NCBI GenBank assembly: GCA_963920665.1
Contig: OY987272.1
Location: 17,365,001 to 17,429,000, forward strand
DNA from: Straminergon stramineum
Lineage: Eukaryota > Streptophyta > Bryopsida > Hypnales > Calliergonaceae
Direction of reading: 5' to 3'
Length of the DNA: 64,000 bases
Shown here: positions 36,029-47,458 of the stretch, piece after piece
How positions within the stretch are numbered: position 1 is the first letter of the stretch
Layout: each line of letters opens with the position of its first letter
Position numbers and translations under genes: made by a program
Notes under the pieces: generated by a model
What the model saw: only the letters and a program-made list of their open reading frames with translations
What the model was told of the DNA's origin: nothing
Database searches by the model: none

Positions 36029-36471
36029 TTTAATATCATTGTAAAATGGTTATTTCCAACTTTATCATGCATTATTTGGACACTCTATGGATAGGTATTG
36101 AATTCTTAAAGTATTCTCTCTATATATACCAAGGATCAATATTAGGTGACTTGGAATATTATCACTTATCATCACTTTGAAAATTTATAGTTTATTTGTG
36201 TGCTATTGAAACATGCATGGTAAGAGAATTTGGATTCTCAACAATGTAACAAAAATTTATTATTATACTCTAGTATATTGATAGAAACTACGTTGCAATG
36301 TTAATGAGGATGATTATAGGTGTAGTTTTGTTATTTCTTTGTTGCAAATGTTTTGATTCTTAGTGTGGTCTACATTGGTAGTGTATAGCATTGTTGCAAA
36401 GGTATCTTGGACAAGGGTAAATGAAGATAATTGAATTTACAATGGCTATCATAGGTATTCATACACTTTAA
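36029..36471. other. 3' flank of kinase B, non-coding
   Basis: It aligns with the flank after kinase A (23345-23880). No gene is present. It ends at the TTAA where the repeat at 36472 is inserted. Confidence 0.6.
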
Positions 36472-36975
36472 CCCCTAAACACCCAAATTGCGTTTTTTGG
36501 CAATGTAGCAATTTTGGGCAACTCACTATGAATGGAATTTTTATTTTTATGTTTTGAAATTTTCACAAAAGATGTACTCGAGGAGTAGCTTTAAGGCTTA
36601 ACAATTTTCATAACTTTCACTACATGGTTCAAAAGTTATTGCATGATATGTAATTTTCATTGATCTTTGGGTAACCCAAAAATTTCTTAAAAAAACACTT
36701 TTTTAAGAAATAAAAATTTGAAATTGTTTTTTTAGATTTTTATGTACATGGAAAGTTTTGAATCATTCCATTTTGATTCATGAGATGAAAGTTATGAGGA
36801 GTTTTAGTGTGCGGGTAGTTTTGGATTCTCTACTCATAAATAAACTTTGAAGTCCTTTATTTAACTCAATTTTCAATATTTTCTGGAAAAATAAGATTAT
36901 AAGATGTAGATTGTTTATTACAACATTACAACCATTGGGATGGGCATTTTTCAATTCCATAACTAAGTGCATGAA
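36472..36975 (+). repeat. TTAA-associated interspersed repeat, copy B (truncated)
   Basis: It starts CCCCTAAAC after TTAA and matches the first half of 24734-25666, ending around ATTCCATAACTAA. The right half is missing. It sits at a different place in the duplicated flank than copy A's repeat, so the two are independent insertions. Confidence 0.6.
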
Positions 36976-37430
36976 ATATTTTGAGAGCCACTGTTAGTAA
37001 GAATAGTTATTTCATTTGCCCAACCTGATATCTACACATATTTCATTGTTTAAACCAAGGCATCTCTTGTATACCCACGAACACGATTTGAAATTTTTTG
37101 TAAGCATGACTTGCTTTGCATCGCATTTTACTTTTCATGACAAGTAGGCGTAGTATTGAAAAAAATCAATCCTTGCTCATGATTGGTGTACAATAGAACA
37201 ATTCGGCTATGTCACCGAATGTTGTGAAAATGTTGTGATTTATCTCATTTTAAAACTAGTGGAGGGTCATGCTGATATGAACAAGGTAGGTCTTTTAAGG
37301 ATTAATTTGATGCATTTTGTAAGATTATTTGCATTTAATGAGCACATGTGCAAATTGCAAACAGTGGAAATTGGGTGCTATTGGCCTTGGTGAAGGTGCA
37401 TATTTTCCTAGGCTAACATGATATTTCATA

Positions 37431-37512
37431 CTCCCTTTGTTTCGAAAAAAGACCTATATTTTCTTTGTGTTTAACAAAGGAAATATGAGTCTTTTTTAGA
37501 AACAAAGGTAGT
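37431..37512. mobile_element. Stowaway-like MITE, 82 bp
   Basis: The ends CTCCCTTTGTTTCGAAAAAAGAC and the near-complement at the right form an almost complete hairpin. TA flanks it on both sides. Copy A has the empty site with a single TA at about 25849. The CTCCCT(T/C)TGTTTC end type is typical of plant Tc1/mariner-derived MITEs. Confidence 0.8.
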
Positions 37513-37590
37513 ACTCTTCTTCAATATCTTGATTCTTTTTCCCGTACCAACCCACTATTTGAAAATAAACTTTGATTAGGTAGATTGTGC

Positions 37591-37794
37591 CCCTACAAGA
37601 GAAAGGGATATTTTAAGTCTAGTCCTAGTACTCTAGTTTTATAAGGAATGACTTTAAAGGGGTGTTTTTAGTAAAATTTTACTAGAAATACATGTGTTTT
37701 AAGCAAAAAAATTCTAAAAACACTCCTTTCACATCATTACTTATAGGACTATACTACTAGGACTAGACTTAAAATACTCCTTTCTCTTGTAGTG
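37591..37794. mobile_element. CACTA-like MITE, ~204 bp
   Basis: The right end, read inward, is CACTACAAGAGAAAGG; the left end reads CCCTACAAGAGAAAGG, one base different. The inverted repeats continue through TATTTTAAGTCTAGTCC for about 40 bases in all. The element is absent from copy A at about 25935. The target duplication is not clear (TGC left, GTC right), so it is old or mis-bounded. Confidence 0.6.
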
Positions 37795-39203
37795 GTCAAG
37801 ACAATTAATATTCCTTGCACTTAAATCTAAAATGTTCTGACATCCTCTTGGGGATGATGAACAAATTAAAATTCAAGTTTCATCCTCATTACCTCTTGGA
37901 TGAAAGTTATCCTAATTTGTGGAGATACTTTATCAAGTTTTTGTCCTATGTAATGGTTGGATTTGGTGTTACTAGAGTACATATTTTTCTAGAATTACAA
38001 ATGTGCAAGTATATCAAGGGTTGACTAAGCCAAAATTGCATTGACTCTAATTCAAAATGGGATTTGCCAAAATGAGGTCATAGATTTGAAGAACACAAAA
38101 ATCTCAAAAAATCACCATATCAAGATAACCTCATTTCAAATCCAATCCAACAAATTGTACTCAAAATGATTATATTTTACTTGTAATTGAATTTAGAGGG
38201 AATTTTGAAATTTCCTTTCAAAATTTATCAAAAAATATTGATAATAGCATTGGTGAATCTAACCATACATATGGAATCTACAATTCAAAATCTACAACTT
38301 TTATTTGTATGTTAATTCCAAAATATTCTTCCAAATAACACTTTATAATGGTTTTTCTCTAGAAGTTTAGCGGTTAAAGATTGCAAGTTACAAGAAATTT
38401 CCATAGTTGTAATAACCAAAATTAGACAGGTATATATCCGAGAGTGGTTTGCACTAATTGCAGACATTGTGGATGTCAAAGTGAACTTGTTGCAAGGTTT
38501 CTATGAACCGGAGGTCTCAAGGGTAGCGGTGCAATTGAAGGTGTGCTTTGGACTAGTGTGTGGAGCATATGATGTCCCATGCATTGGAGTAAAAATAGAT
38601 CTCTCTTTATAGAAGTTAGATTTTGGCAAAGTAATTGTACCATCATGCTCAAATGTACAAAATTTGTTACTATATGAAAGTCAAATAGCAAAATCAAATT
38701 ACTATAAAGAGATATCTATTTCACAAAATTTAGGCATTGTCACCCACACATTAAAATCTCTATAAAGAGAATTTTGAAACTTTGTTGGAGATGCTTGTTG
38801 AAGGAAAGAATGGTGTGTATATGGATGTTTCCTACATAATTATTTATGCAATTGAATTTTTAAAATTCATCACCAATAATTTTCAATCAATTATCATGTA
38901 ATATCATGAATATTAAATAAGAAAAGTTGCCAAAAATGAAGTTTTGTTATTCTAAAACTAAAATTTGGTATGCTTGATTGGGATTGCATTAGAATTGAAT
39001 GTTAACTATTGTATTCTATATTATGCAAATGTTTCTGGCTGTGGCACAATATGTAGTTTGTATGATTATTGAACCCTAGTGCCTAGAGAGACATGAACTT
39101 GATACGTGAAACTTGTAGTCAATTGACTTTGGAGTCTCTGTAACCTTTGTAGATCCTGCATCTTTTTGTGAAATATATGGAGTATATAGGGTAAGTATTA
39201 ATA

Positions 39204-39249
39204 CACTACAATAAAATGGATGTTTTATGATTGCAAAAAATGACTGCAG
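39204..39249. repeat. Left terminus of CACTA element
   Basis: Begins CACTACAATAAAATGG and then TGTTTTATGATTG, and leads into TGACTGCAG, the first of the subterminal TGACT motifs. Confidence 0.9.
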
Positions 39250-39907
39250 TGAGTCAAAAAATTTGAAAATATGACTCATGCAGAAATTACTATAGATGAC
39301 GGGCAACATGACTGGGTCTAGTCATTACCGACTAGTCACTTCGGACATGAGTCATATTTGTAGTCATCGTATTTGGGGGGTATAATCAACCATTTTTTGC
39401 CAATGTGGTGTATATGTTGACTACTTTTGGAGACTTGACTTTCTCTTGAGCTGCCCAGGCAAAGAAAAAAAGTCTACGTGGCATGTGACTACTTGTAGTC
39501 ATATGTTTTGATGATGTGGCATATGACTACATTGAGTCATTTTCCCTTGGACGTGGTATATGACTATGTGTAGTCATATTTTAAGGGTGGCATGGATTGT
39601 GACTGCATTGTGTCATTTTTCTTTTGACATGGTATATGACTATGTGTAGTCATATTTTAAGGGTGGCATGGATTGTGACTGCATTGTGTCATTTTTCTTT
39701 TGACATGGTATATGACTATGTGTAGTCATATTTTTGGATGGTGTAGAATGTGACCACATTGAGTCATTTTTCCTTTGACGTGGTATATGACTATGTGTGG
39801 TCATATTTTTAGATGATGTGGAATGTGACTATAATGAATCATGTTTTTGACATGGCAAACGACTATGTGTAGTCATATTTTTGGATGACATGAAATGTGA
39901 CTAGAAT
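39250..39907. repeat. Left subterminal repeats of CACTA element
   Basis: Imperfect direct and inverted copies of TATGACTATGTGTAGTCATA and TGACTACATTGAGTCAT occur about every 60 bases, two of them (about 39575-39715) nearly identical over 70 bases. In En/Spm elements subterminal repeats bind the element-encoded TnpA-type protein; by analogy these are candidate transposase-protein sites. Confidence 0.7.
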
Positions 39908-41343
39908 CACTAGAAGAAAAGCACGTCCACTACAACTAACTGAAATGCAACTATAGTCTTATGCAATTGCCTTGCAACTACAATCCTCTATATTTGCACC
40001 AACTTTGACATAGTGAAACTACAGTTGCAAAATAGTTGCAAAGTAGTTGCACAATGTAGTTACAGTTACAAGAATGTAACAGAAGAGTTGATGTGAGGTA
40101 TTTTACATCCAATATTCATCAAAATTGTCGATGTGGACAATTTTACATTTTGTAGAGTCCTATGTGTCTATCTACAATTGCTTATGATCTAAATTTGATA
40201 GCAATTCAATTAGAAAGCAACTCGAGTGCAACTAGATTGCAACTAGAAAGCAACTAGACTACAATTAGACTACAAATAGACTAAAACTACAATTCGACTA
40301 AAGTTTGTCTAAAAAATGACTAGACTTCAACTACGAAACAACTGGCATGCAACTAGAAACCAAGTAAGCTACAACTAGAAAATAACTAGTTTGCAACTAC
40401 AAAACAATTAAAATGCAACTACTACTAAGTCTTTTATTAATTGTCCCATATCAATTGTCAAGAATACAATTAAGTTAGACATATAAGAATTGTAAGTTAT
40501 AGCAATCTTGTGTAATGAATTTTGATTATGAAATTCTAATATTTCTAAATGTTGTAGATTTTTACACTTTGTAGATATCTATAAATTGTAGATTTCTATA
40601 ATCTACAAATATTTAAAATTTTAAGAAATTTTTGGATTTGGCAATGTAAAAAAAAGATAGATACAAAATTCTAAATCTACATATCTATGAATTATAGACA
40701 AGTTGCACGCTAGTTGCACGCTAGTTGCAAACTAGTTGCACGCTAGTTGCACACTAGTTGCACCCTAGTTGCAAACTAGTTGCAACCTAGTTGCACACTA
40801 GTTGCACACTAGTTGCACACTAGTTGCACACTAGTTGCACACTAGTTGCACACTAGTTGCACACTAGTTGCACACTAGTTGCACACTAGTTGCACACTAG
40901 TTGCACACTAGTTGCACACTAGTTGCACACTAGTTGCACACTAGTTGCACACTAGTTGCACACTAGTTGCACACTAGTTGCACACTAGTTGCAAACTAGT
41001 TGCAAACTAGTTGCACGCTAGTTGCAAACTAGTTGCACGCTAGTTGCAAACTAGTTGCACGCTAGTTGCAAACTAGTTGCACACTAGTTGTATACCAGTT
41101 GCAAACTAGTCGCATATAAATAACTTCCACATCAGCAACCACGTCACAGGAGTTCATCAACGAACTTCAAAGTAGGTTGTTGGATGAGAAACAACCTTGG
41201 CAATTTTTCCAACTGCTTTGCAACTAGTGCGACTTGTCCACTACAATTGCGGGCTCTTTTTTGTCACCTAGTTGCAAACGTTTCATGCAACTACAAAACT
41301 AGTTGCAAACTGTAGTCGCAAAACCCCTTGTTTTCTTCTAGTG
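39908..41343. mobile_element. Nested non-autonomous CACTA-type element, 1.44 kb
   Basis: The ends are CACTAGAAGAAAA on the left and its complement on the right, with AAT on both sides (39905-39907, 41344-41346). Rejoining the flanks across AAT restores a TGACTAxAATGAGxCAT motif like those around it, which confirms insertion into the subterminal repeats of the larger element. The interior lacks coding frames and is rich in GTTGCA/TGCAAC words, ending in the 11-bp array. Confidence 0.85.
40688..41105. repeat. 11-bp minisatellite, unit AGTTGCACACT
   Basis: About 38 head-to-tail copies of an 11-bp unit, nearly uniform in the centre (about 40796-40985) and with CGC, AAC or CCC variants at the edges. 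The homogeneous core and divergent edges are typical of recent expansion by slippage or unequal exchange. It lies within the nested CACTA-type element. Confidence 0.9.
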
Positions 41344-42056
41344 AATGAGCCATCTTATCCTTCACGAGACATATGACTATGTGCACTCATTTTTTAGTAG
41401 ACGACGAAAATGACTTCTGTGAGTCATTTTTTGAGGTACAATGGAAAAAGACTCTTCGTAGTCGTATTCCTTGTTCCTCTAAATAATGACAACCATTAGT
41501 CATTTTGCAGTTCATGTGGGACATGACTACTAAGAGTCATTTATTTCGAATGATGAGACCATGCTCAACGAATGTCATTTTAAAATTTCATAATTGAATG
41601 CAGTTAGATTACTCTAAGCATTGTTAGCGCACTATCACGTTTCTGATGTTTCTGTAATCACCATGTTACTTCAAGTAGTCATATTCATGTTCATTTGTAT
41701 TTTACACTAGAACTCAATCAAATGATATTTCACATGACTATACCTAGTCACACTCTTCTCATTTTCATGTGCCATTTGTGACTACTATAAGTGACACGTA
41801 CAATATCTTCCATTACAAATAACTAGTACCTTCTCCATGCATTTCAAACATATATGACAATTTGCTATCATATTCTACATATGATTTTTTGCCTCCTAAA
41901 ATCACCCACATGTACATGAATTCCAAGATGCAATTTCATGGCATATATTACTCAAATTAAAAACAAGCTTGAAAATCACTCACTCAATAAATACATATAT
42001 GCACACATCTAACCTTATCATGGATTGTGCACTTCACTACTTCATGGCTTCATTCA
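41344..42056. other. Continuation of CACTA left arm, non-coding
   Basis: TGACTA/TAGTCA motifs continue to about 41790 and then thin out. No gene is seen before the end of the accessory gene at 42057. Confidence 0.55.
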
Positions 42057-42496
42057 TTACATTGAAGGAGCCAAGGCCTCCATGGGCCACTTCGTCATAG
42101 ACTTCAAGGCATCGCCCAAGCGCACTACTGGAGGATCATCATTGTTGTTGCCTTCATATAAAAGAACCCCTTCCGATCCTGCAACAACGGAGGTTATCGT
42201 GATGGACACGTTGCCCTCCTCAATGAGCCGCCCATGAAGTGTACCTCCTGCAAGATTGACTATCTCTCCATATACAAGTACATTTTCTTCAGCCTTCTTG
42301 TCATCATCCACGTCAAATACTTTTACTTTTGTTCCTATGGCCAAAGGCAGAGCGCTTCCTTTCATTGAGATGCTAGTACCCTCAACCATCTTTGTTCCAC
42401 CTTTTGCAACTTGCATATATAGTTTCAACATTGATATTGAATGAACAAGTAATGAGGCTTTGCCTTAAAAAATTCATAGCAATAAAAAACATGTGT

Positions 42497-43144
42497 TCAA
42501 ATATGTACCGACTGCGATGCATTCAACGCTTGACCGATCCTCTTGTCTAGAAGTGTCACACAGTACTCAATATCAGAAAGGTTGCGGCTTAAAGCTTGAA
42601 AAGGTTCTATAATGCTTTTCAAAAAATTATCATTCACCACAACTGGATCCCATGGGGCAATGTTCAACACATTCATGACTGGTGATCGAGTAGTTGCACT
42701 CGAATCACAGTCTACTTGAAGAACACGGCCTGGGCCATGGCATGGATCTGGAATCATACTGAACAAATCATGGAGATCTCTGATAGCTCCACTAGCCTCC
42801 CTCCTCCACAAAAAACACCACTTCATACGTGTTCCAATGGCAAGGAATTTAGCCACTACTTGGAGAAGGGCCTCTTCAAGTGGAGCCCATATCCCGACAT
42901 CAAAATGAGCATTCAACATGGTTAAAAATGCCTCACAATGAGCCCTTTTCTTGATTTTTACCTTAAATTCTTTGTCATAATGGGTTGTGCCATCTAGCCC
43001 CCACTCTTGATTGTCTTGCAATGGACGAATGTCACAAAGAAGACCTACAACATTTAACACAAGGATCTTCGTCTGTGAATCATCCGAAACCCTCACTGGT
43101 GGAAACTTGAAGCTCCCTGAAGACTTCTTCTTCTTCTTCTTCAA
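42497..43144 (-). CDS. FCP1/NIF-like phosphatase domain exon within the CACTA accessory gene
   Basis: After a run of six Lys, residues about 25-180 follow the FCP1-homology layout: KILVLNVVGLL at the position of the catalytic DLDxT strand, KKRAHCEAFL, FDVGIWAPLEEAL in place of the usual FxVxIWSS, MKWCFLWRRE, and VLQVDCDSSATTRSP in place of the DDSP strand. Family members are haloacid-dehalogenase-fold phosphatases acting on proteins such as the RNA polymerase II tail. The two catalytic Asp of DxDx(T/V) are replaced (NVVG), so phosphatase activity is unlikely. This is probably a captured host domain now used for binding. The assignment rests on pattern only. Confidence 0.5.
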   Translation of the reverse strand: MKKKKKKSSGSFKFPPVRVSDDSQTKILVLNVVGLLCDIRPLQDNQEWGLDGTTHYDKEFKVKIKKRAHCEAFLTMLNAHFDVGIWAPLEEALLQVVAKFLAIGTRMKWCFLWRREASGAIRDLHDLFSMIPDPCHGPGRVLQVDCDSSATTRSPVMNVLNIAPWDPVVVNDNFLKSIIEPFQALSRNLSDIEYCVTLLDKRIGQALNASQSVHI

Positions 43145-43559
43145 AGAATTGCCTCCTTTAGTGACCCTACTTGCCCCCTTCCTTCTTGTTGGTTCTTCCT
43201 ATGTGACTTTTGAGTCTAATTGAAAATGTTGTTCCTCAGACCTTGCAGATCCACTCTACAAGCACATCAACAATTGACCATTAATTAGTACAGGATTTAA
43301 CCACTACTAAGGTTAGCAAATGCAGAACAACTACATCCATGATAAAATTCGTATGTGCACATGCCTTAGGGATGACTATGCTGGCTTATACATACATTAT
43401 TAGAGTAATTGCATATGCATTTTTTAGAATATGAGTTCCCCTTTGTACAAGTTTCCAAATACAATATCCCATTGTCATATAAAACAAAATATGACTAGGC
43501 CTTGTTACGTACATTTAAATGTGACTAACTCCAATTATGTATTGTTACATACAACTTAT

Positions 43560-44110
43560 GACTACATCCAGTTCTATACAATGAAATATGACTAGTCCTA
43601 GTAATATACAATGAAATATGACTGGTCCAGTTATATTCAATGAAATATGACTAGTCCTAGTTATATACAATGAAATATGACCAGTCCTAGTTATATACAA
43701 TGAAATATGGCTAGTCCTAGTTATATACAATGAAATATGACTAGTCCTACTTGTATATAACAAAATATGACTAGTCCTACTTGTATATAACAAAATATGA
43801 CTAGTCCTACTTGTATATAACAAAATATGACTAGTCCTACTTGTATATAACAAAATATGACTAGTCCTACTTGTATATAACAAAATATGACTAGTCCTAC
43901 TTGTATATAACAAAATATGACTAGTCCTACTTGTATATAACAAAATATGACTAGTCCTACTTGTATATAACAAAATATGACTAGTCCTACTTGTATATAA
44001 CAAAATATGACTAGTCCTACTTGTATATAACAAAATATGACTAGTCCTACTTGTATATAACAAAATATGATTAGTCTTTGTAATATACAATAAAATAAAA
44101 CTAGTCCTAC
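43560..44110. repeat. 30-bp tandem array containing TATGACTAGTCCTA
   Basis: About 18 copies of a 30-bp unit (TATGACTAGTCCTACTTGTA followed by TATAACAAAA). Eleven central copies are virtually identical and the outer copies are variant. Because 30 is a multiple of three, the minus strand stays open for 192 codons with a ten-residue repeat; I do not regard that as a gene. The unit includes the element's TATGACTA motif. Confidence 0.9.
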
Positions 44111-47100
44111 TTATATACAACAAATTATGACTAGTCTTAGTAATATAAAATGAAATAAAACTAGCCTACATTACATACAAATAAAAATGACTATGTGCAC
44201 TCGACTTTTCAACATTTACCATGGACAATAGTCATATTTGTAAACAAACAATTCAATTACATCATACAATACTTAACAAACTGTACTTTGAAGCATTTCA
44301 CTACCACACAACCATTCAATAATACAAGCCTTGAGTATACTTATTCATGGCAAACACACCTTTGCATCAGTCTTCCCTTTCTTCGTCTTCTCATAGACCT
44401 TCCCTATTGTCGATGCAGCACGTTTGGACTGAGGGATTTGGTCTGCCAATAGTTTCTCTGCCTCCCCCTTTCTCTTCTTTGCACGTTCTTCGTCCTTCCT
44501 TCCTTCGACTACAATTACTTCTTCTGCATTTGTTTGTGTTGTTGCTATTGTTTCTTTGCTCTGTTGCACATTGTTCAACTTCTTGGTGGCCCCTTGCTCC
44601 TCTAAAGTCATAACAACATCTCATGATTGATTGTTGTGAAAATGTGTCAAACTCTGTCAATGGACTTGTTATTCAAAAGAAATGTAATGGCAAGGAACAT
44701 GCTATTATTCTACCAACAAATATATAAAAAACATCACTTAGTACAAACCTTTGTTGCTGCTTCCTCTATCATGATTGTTGATGCATTGAGTGGATGTTGT
44801 TGTGCAACAACTTCTTCTTGTACTTGTTCCAAATCGCAGGTGTTCAGAATTGCCAATCCCTCCATCATTTCTTCACCAACCACATCTTCAGGTCCTGTAT
44901 TGCCTACTTGAGAACTTGATGGGTGTCTCCCTCGTCCATTTCCCTTGCGTACCTCACACAAAAGCTCCTTCACTAGGGCACTCATGTCACTTAATTGCCC
45001 CTTCACAAAGTCTTGAAAAGTATACAATTCATTCCGCAGCTCTTCTAGGCCTTGGTTGCCTGTCCTTGAATTCCTCACTACCCTTCTTGAACTTGATCCA
45101 CGATTGTGCCTAGACTTCTCCATAAGTGCAAGCTTTGCTTCCACTTCTAATTGTGTTGGAGGTCTAGCCAAATGTGCAACTTGCAAAAACAAATTGCATC
45201 TTGTCATTTTCAAAGACGAAAGGTTCTGCCTTCACACTCACACGTGACAACAACAAGTCATTCAACGGGTCATACACAATTACAATTACTTGATAGTGAC
45301 TACAAGTAGTCACATAAGTAACCACACTTGACTGCAACTAGTTGCAAAATTATCCAAATATGACTACATTCAGTCATATGACTGTGTTCCAATTGTCCTT
45401 ATGACAATAAGGACTCTTACACTTTTCCTCATTGGAATAGCAAGTTCTCATTTCCTTGTCTACATTATGACTATCAATTGTTCCATCATAAGAAACTTAT
45501 AGTTTATATTGCCACTTCTTTGGTCACACATGTAAGCCTTTAATGTCCTTGGAAACCATCCCCATCCCACTTTCACTAAGGACTGGCATCTATAATGGCA
45601 TGAGTAAAAAATTTGAAAGTGGATGAAAAGACACTTACAAGACGCGATTTAACTTCCCCCTCGGAGTGCCCACTGTGCGACACATTTTGTACAGTCTGTC
45701 GTGCAGCCTTCATCTGTTCGGACTCTGCTATCTTATCCGTCCTCTTGATCAAGTTCTTGAAATTCTCTAGATGGTGTTTTTTTACATACGTGGGGATGGG
45801 TCCATTGGACTCTATCAATTTCTTTACGTTTGACCTCCTCCTGTGCATTTGTGACCGTAGTATTTGAAAGAAGACATCCTTCGGAACATCACCTAGCCCA
45901 CCACGATATTCGAATTGTGATGCCAATTTCTCCTTGATTGCTAGAAGGAGAGTTCGAGGATGAGACTTGAAATCATCCACGCTCCAATCCAAGTCACGAG
46001 AGTATCCACGGAGCTTTGTCAACCAATTAGACCTATGTACACCTGTAGGAGTACCTACATGGTTGACTTCAACCCAATCTCTCTGATCAATTTTCTGTAG
46101 ATTCCTTCTCAAATGCTTCAGGTTCGACTGTCTCTGATGACTGGGATTGTCATCAAGACTGTTGACCTCCTTCCCCACCGTTTGGCCAATCTTCCGCATC
46201 TTCTCCCGTAAGTGCAATGGGTCCGTGCCTTTTTTGGCCATGCACTTCAATATGCCCAACTCTCGTAACTCCAACTCATCTAGTACATCACTGCAAGGCT
46301 CTGACCTTGCTTCATCTTCATCCTCCTCTTAACTGAAGTAGGTGTTGCTGTCCTCTTCCAATTCCTCTCTGAATACTGTATCCTCCATTTCTTGGGAGAC
46401 AACATTATCTTCTTCTAAGTTTGTCGTGACCATCGCATCCCTTGCTGAACTCATCTTCCTCTTACTACTAGGTTTTTGGGGCCACGGCCTTGGTTGATTA
46501 GGTTGATGTTCAATCCTCTGAGAACACCAAGTTATAAAACTTTATATATTAATCTATATTGCCAATCATTCAATCCCCTCTCTGTCTACAAGTACTGCAA
46601 TTGAAAAGATTTTCCAACAAATGCATGTCTCATACTAAACCAACTCACAAATTTAAGTTCCCAACCAAAAAAAGTAAAACATGACCTTTTGTGACTAGGC
46701 ACAGTCACCAAACCTCATTTGTGACTACAATTAATCACAATTTACCATTACTATAGAAGGTGGGTCAAAAAGTAGCATTTGCAACTACAACTAGTCATCA
46801 ATAATTTTTTGTCACTACATTGAGCCAAAACTTCTAAATTATGACTGTTGTTTGGTATAAATCATCCTTCATGACTAAAAGAAGTGAAAAATTATGAAGC
46901 ATGAATTCGTGAGGTTTCATTTCCTCTTTCTTCAATAACATTAAATTTGACAATTACACCGCCCTTGGCAAACACTCTCCTAGACATTCATACATCATGT
47001 AGGCACCACTTCCAACATTGACAATGAAGATGTTTGTCTTCTTTGTCTATGGAGACCTCTAGCATTGTCACTTGCAACTAGATGGGATGTGTATAGATCT

Positions 47101-47458
47101 TTACCTTAGGCCAATCATGTTCAAATGCCTCTTCCTCTACTTCTTCGTCACTACCATCTGTGTTGTTGCCACTGTCCGCTGGAGATGCTACCCTTTTCTA
47201 TGCTGCTCGTGTGTGCCTTTTGATTGTTGGATTAACAGCGCCGGAGCTTTCTCCTCTTCCCGCTTCCTTATTTGTACGTGGCTTCTCAAGGGGCACACTG
47301 CGGTTGCTCTCGAAAAAACCCGCAAGCACATTAGAAGTCAATTCTAATATTGGAAATGTAATTGCCGGAAATTGAGCAATAGTGCGAAACAAGTCTACTT
47401 GCACATCATCTGGAAGATTAGCAATCTCTCTAGTCATTTTTGTCAACGAATTCTCCAT

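Larger units (their letters stand above)
36976..39203. other. 3' flank of kinase B, non-coding, with two MITEs
   Basis: It aligns with 23900-24417 and 25791-27020 of copy A apart from the insertions listed separately. No gene is supported. It ends AGTATTAATA, directly before the CACTA terminus. Confidence 0.6.
42057..47458 (-). pseudogene. En/Spm-type accessory gene (TnpA/Ptta-like) with FCP1-like module
   Basis: Minus-strand exons in order: 47458-47105 (RHTRAA, then TAG 47200, then KRVASPADSG); about 46517-45642 (basic, WVEVNHVGTP, FFQILRSQMHRRRSNVKKL, HSGHSEGEVKS), which has the layout of plant Ptta/En/Spm proteins; about 45182-44750 (coiled coil); about 44611-44360 (charged); about 43250-42503 (FCP1-like); and about 42425-42057, whose VAKGG start and LPLAIGTKVKV resemble a domain common at the C-terminus of plant CACTA ORF1 products. 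A TAA at 46331 also interrupts the frame. Such proteins bind subterminal repeats and assist transposition. The two in-frame stops suggest decay or internal starts. The intron near 43250-44350 holds the 30-bp array. Confidence 0.6.

Noticed and set aside
40688..41105. CRISPR-like array
   Set aside because: Units are directly abutting 11-mers without unique spacers, in a eukaryotic transposon.
43545..44123. 192-codon minus-strand frame with a ten-residue repeat
   Set aside because: It is the translation of the 30-bp tandem array; the period being a multiple of three keeps it open. No start context or other coding evidence.
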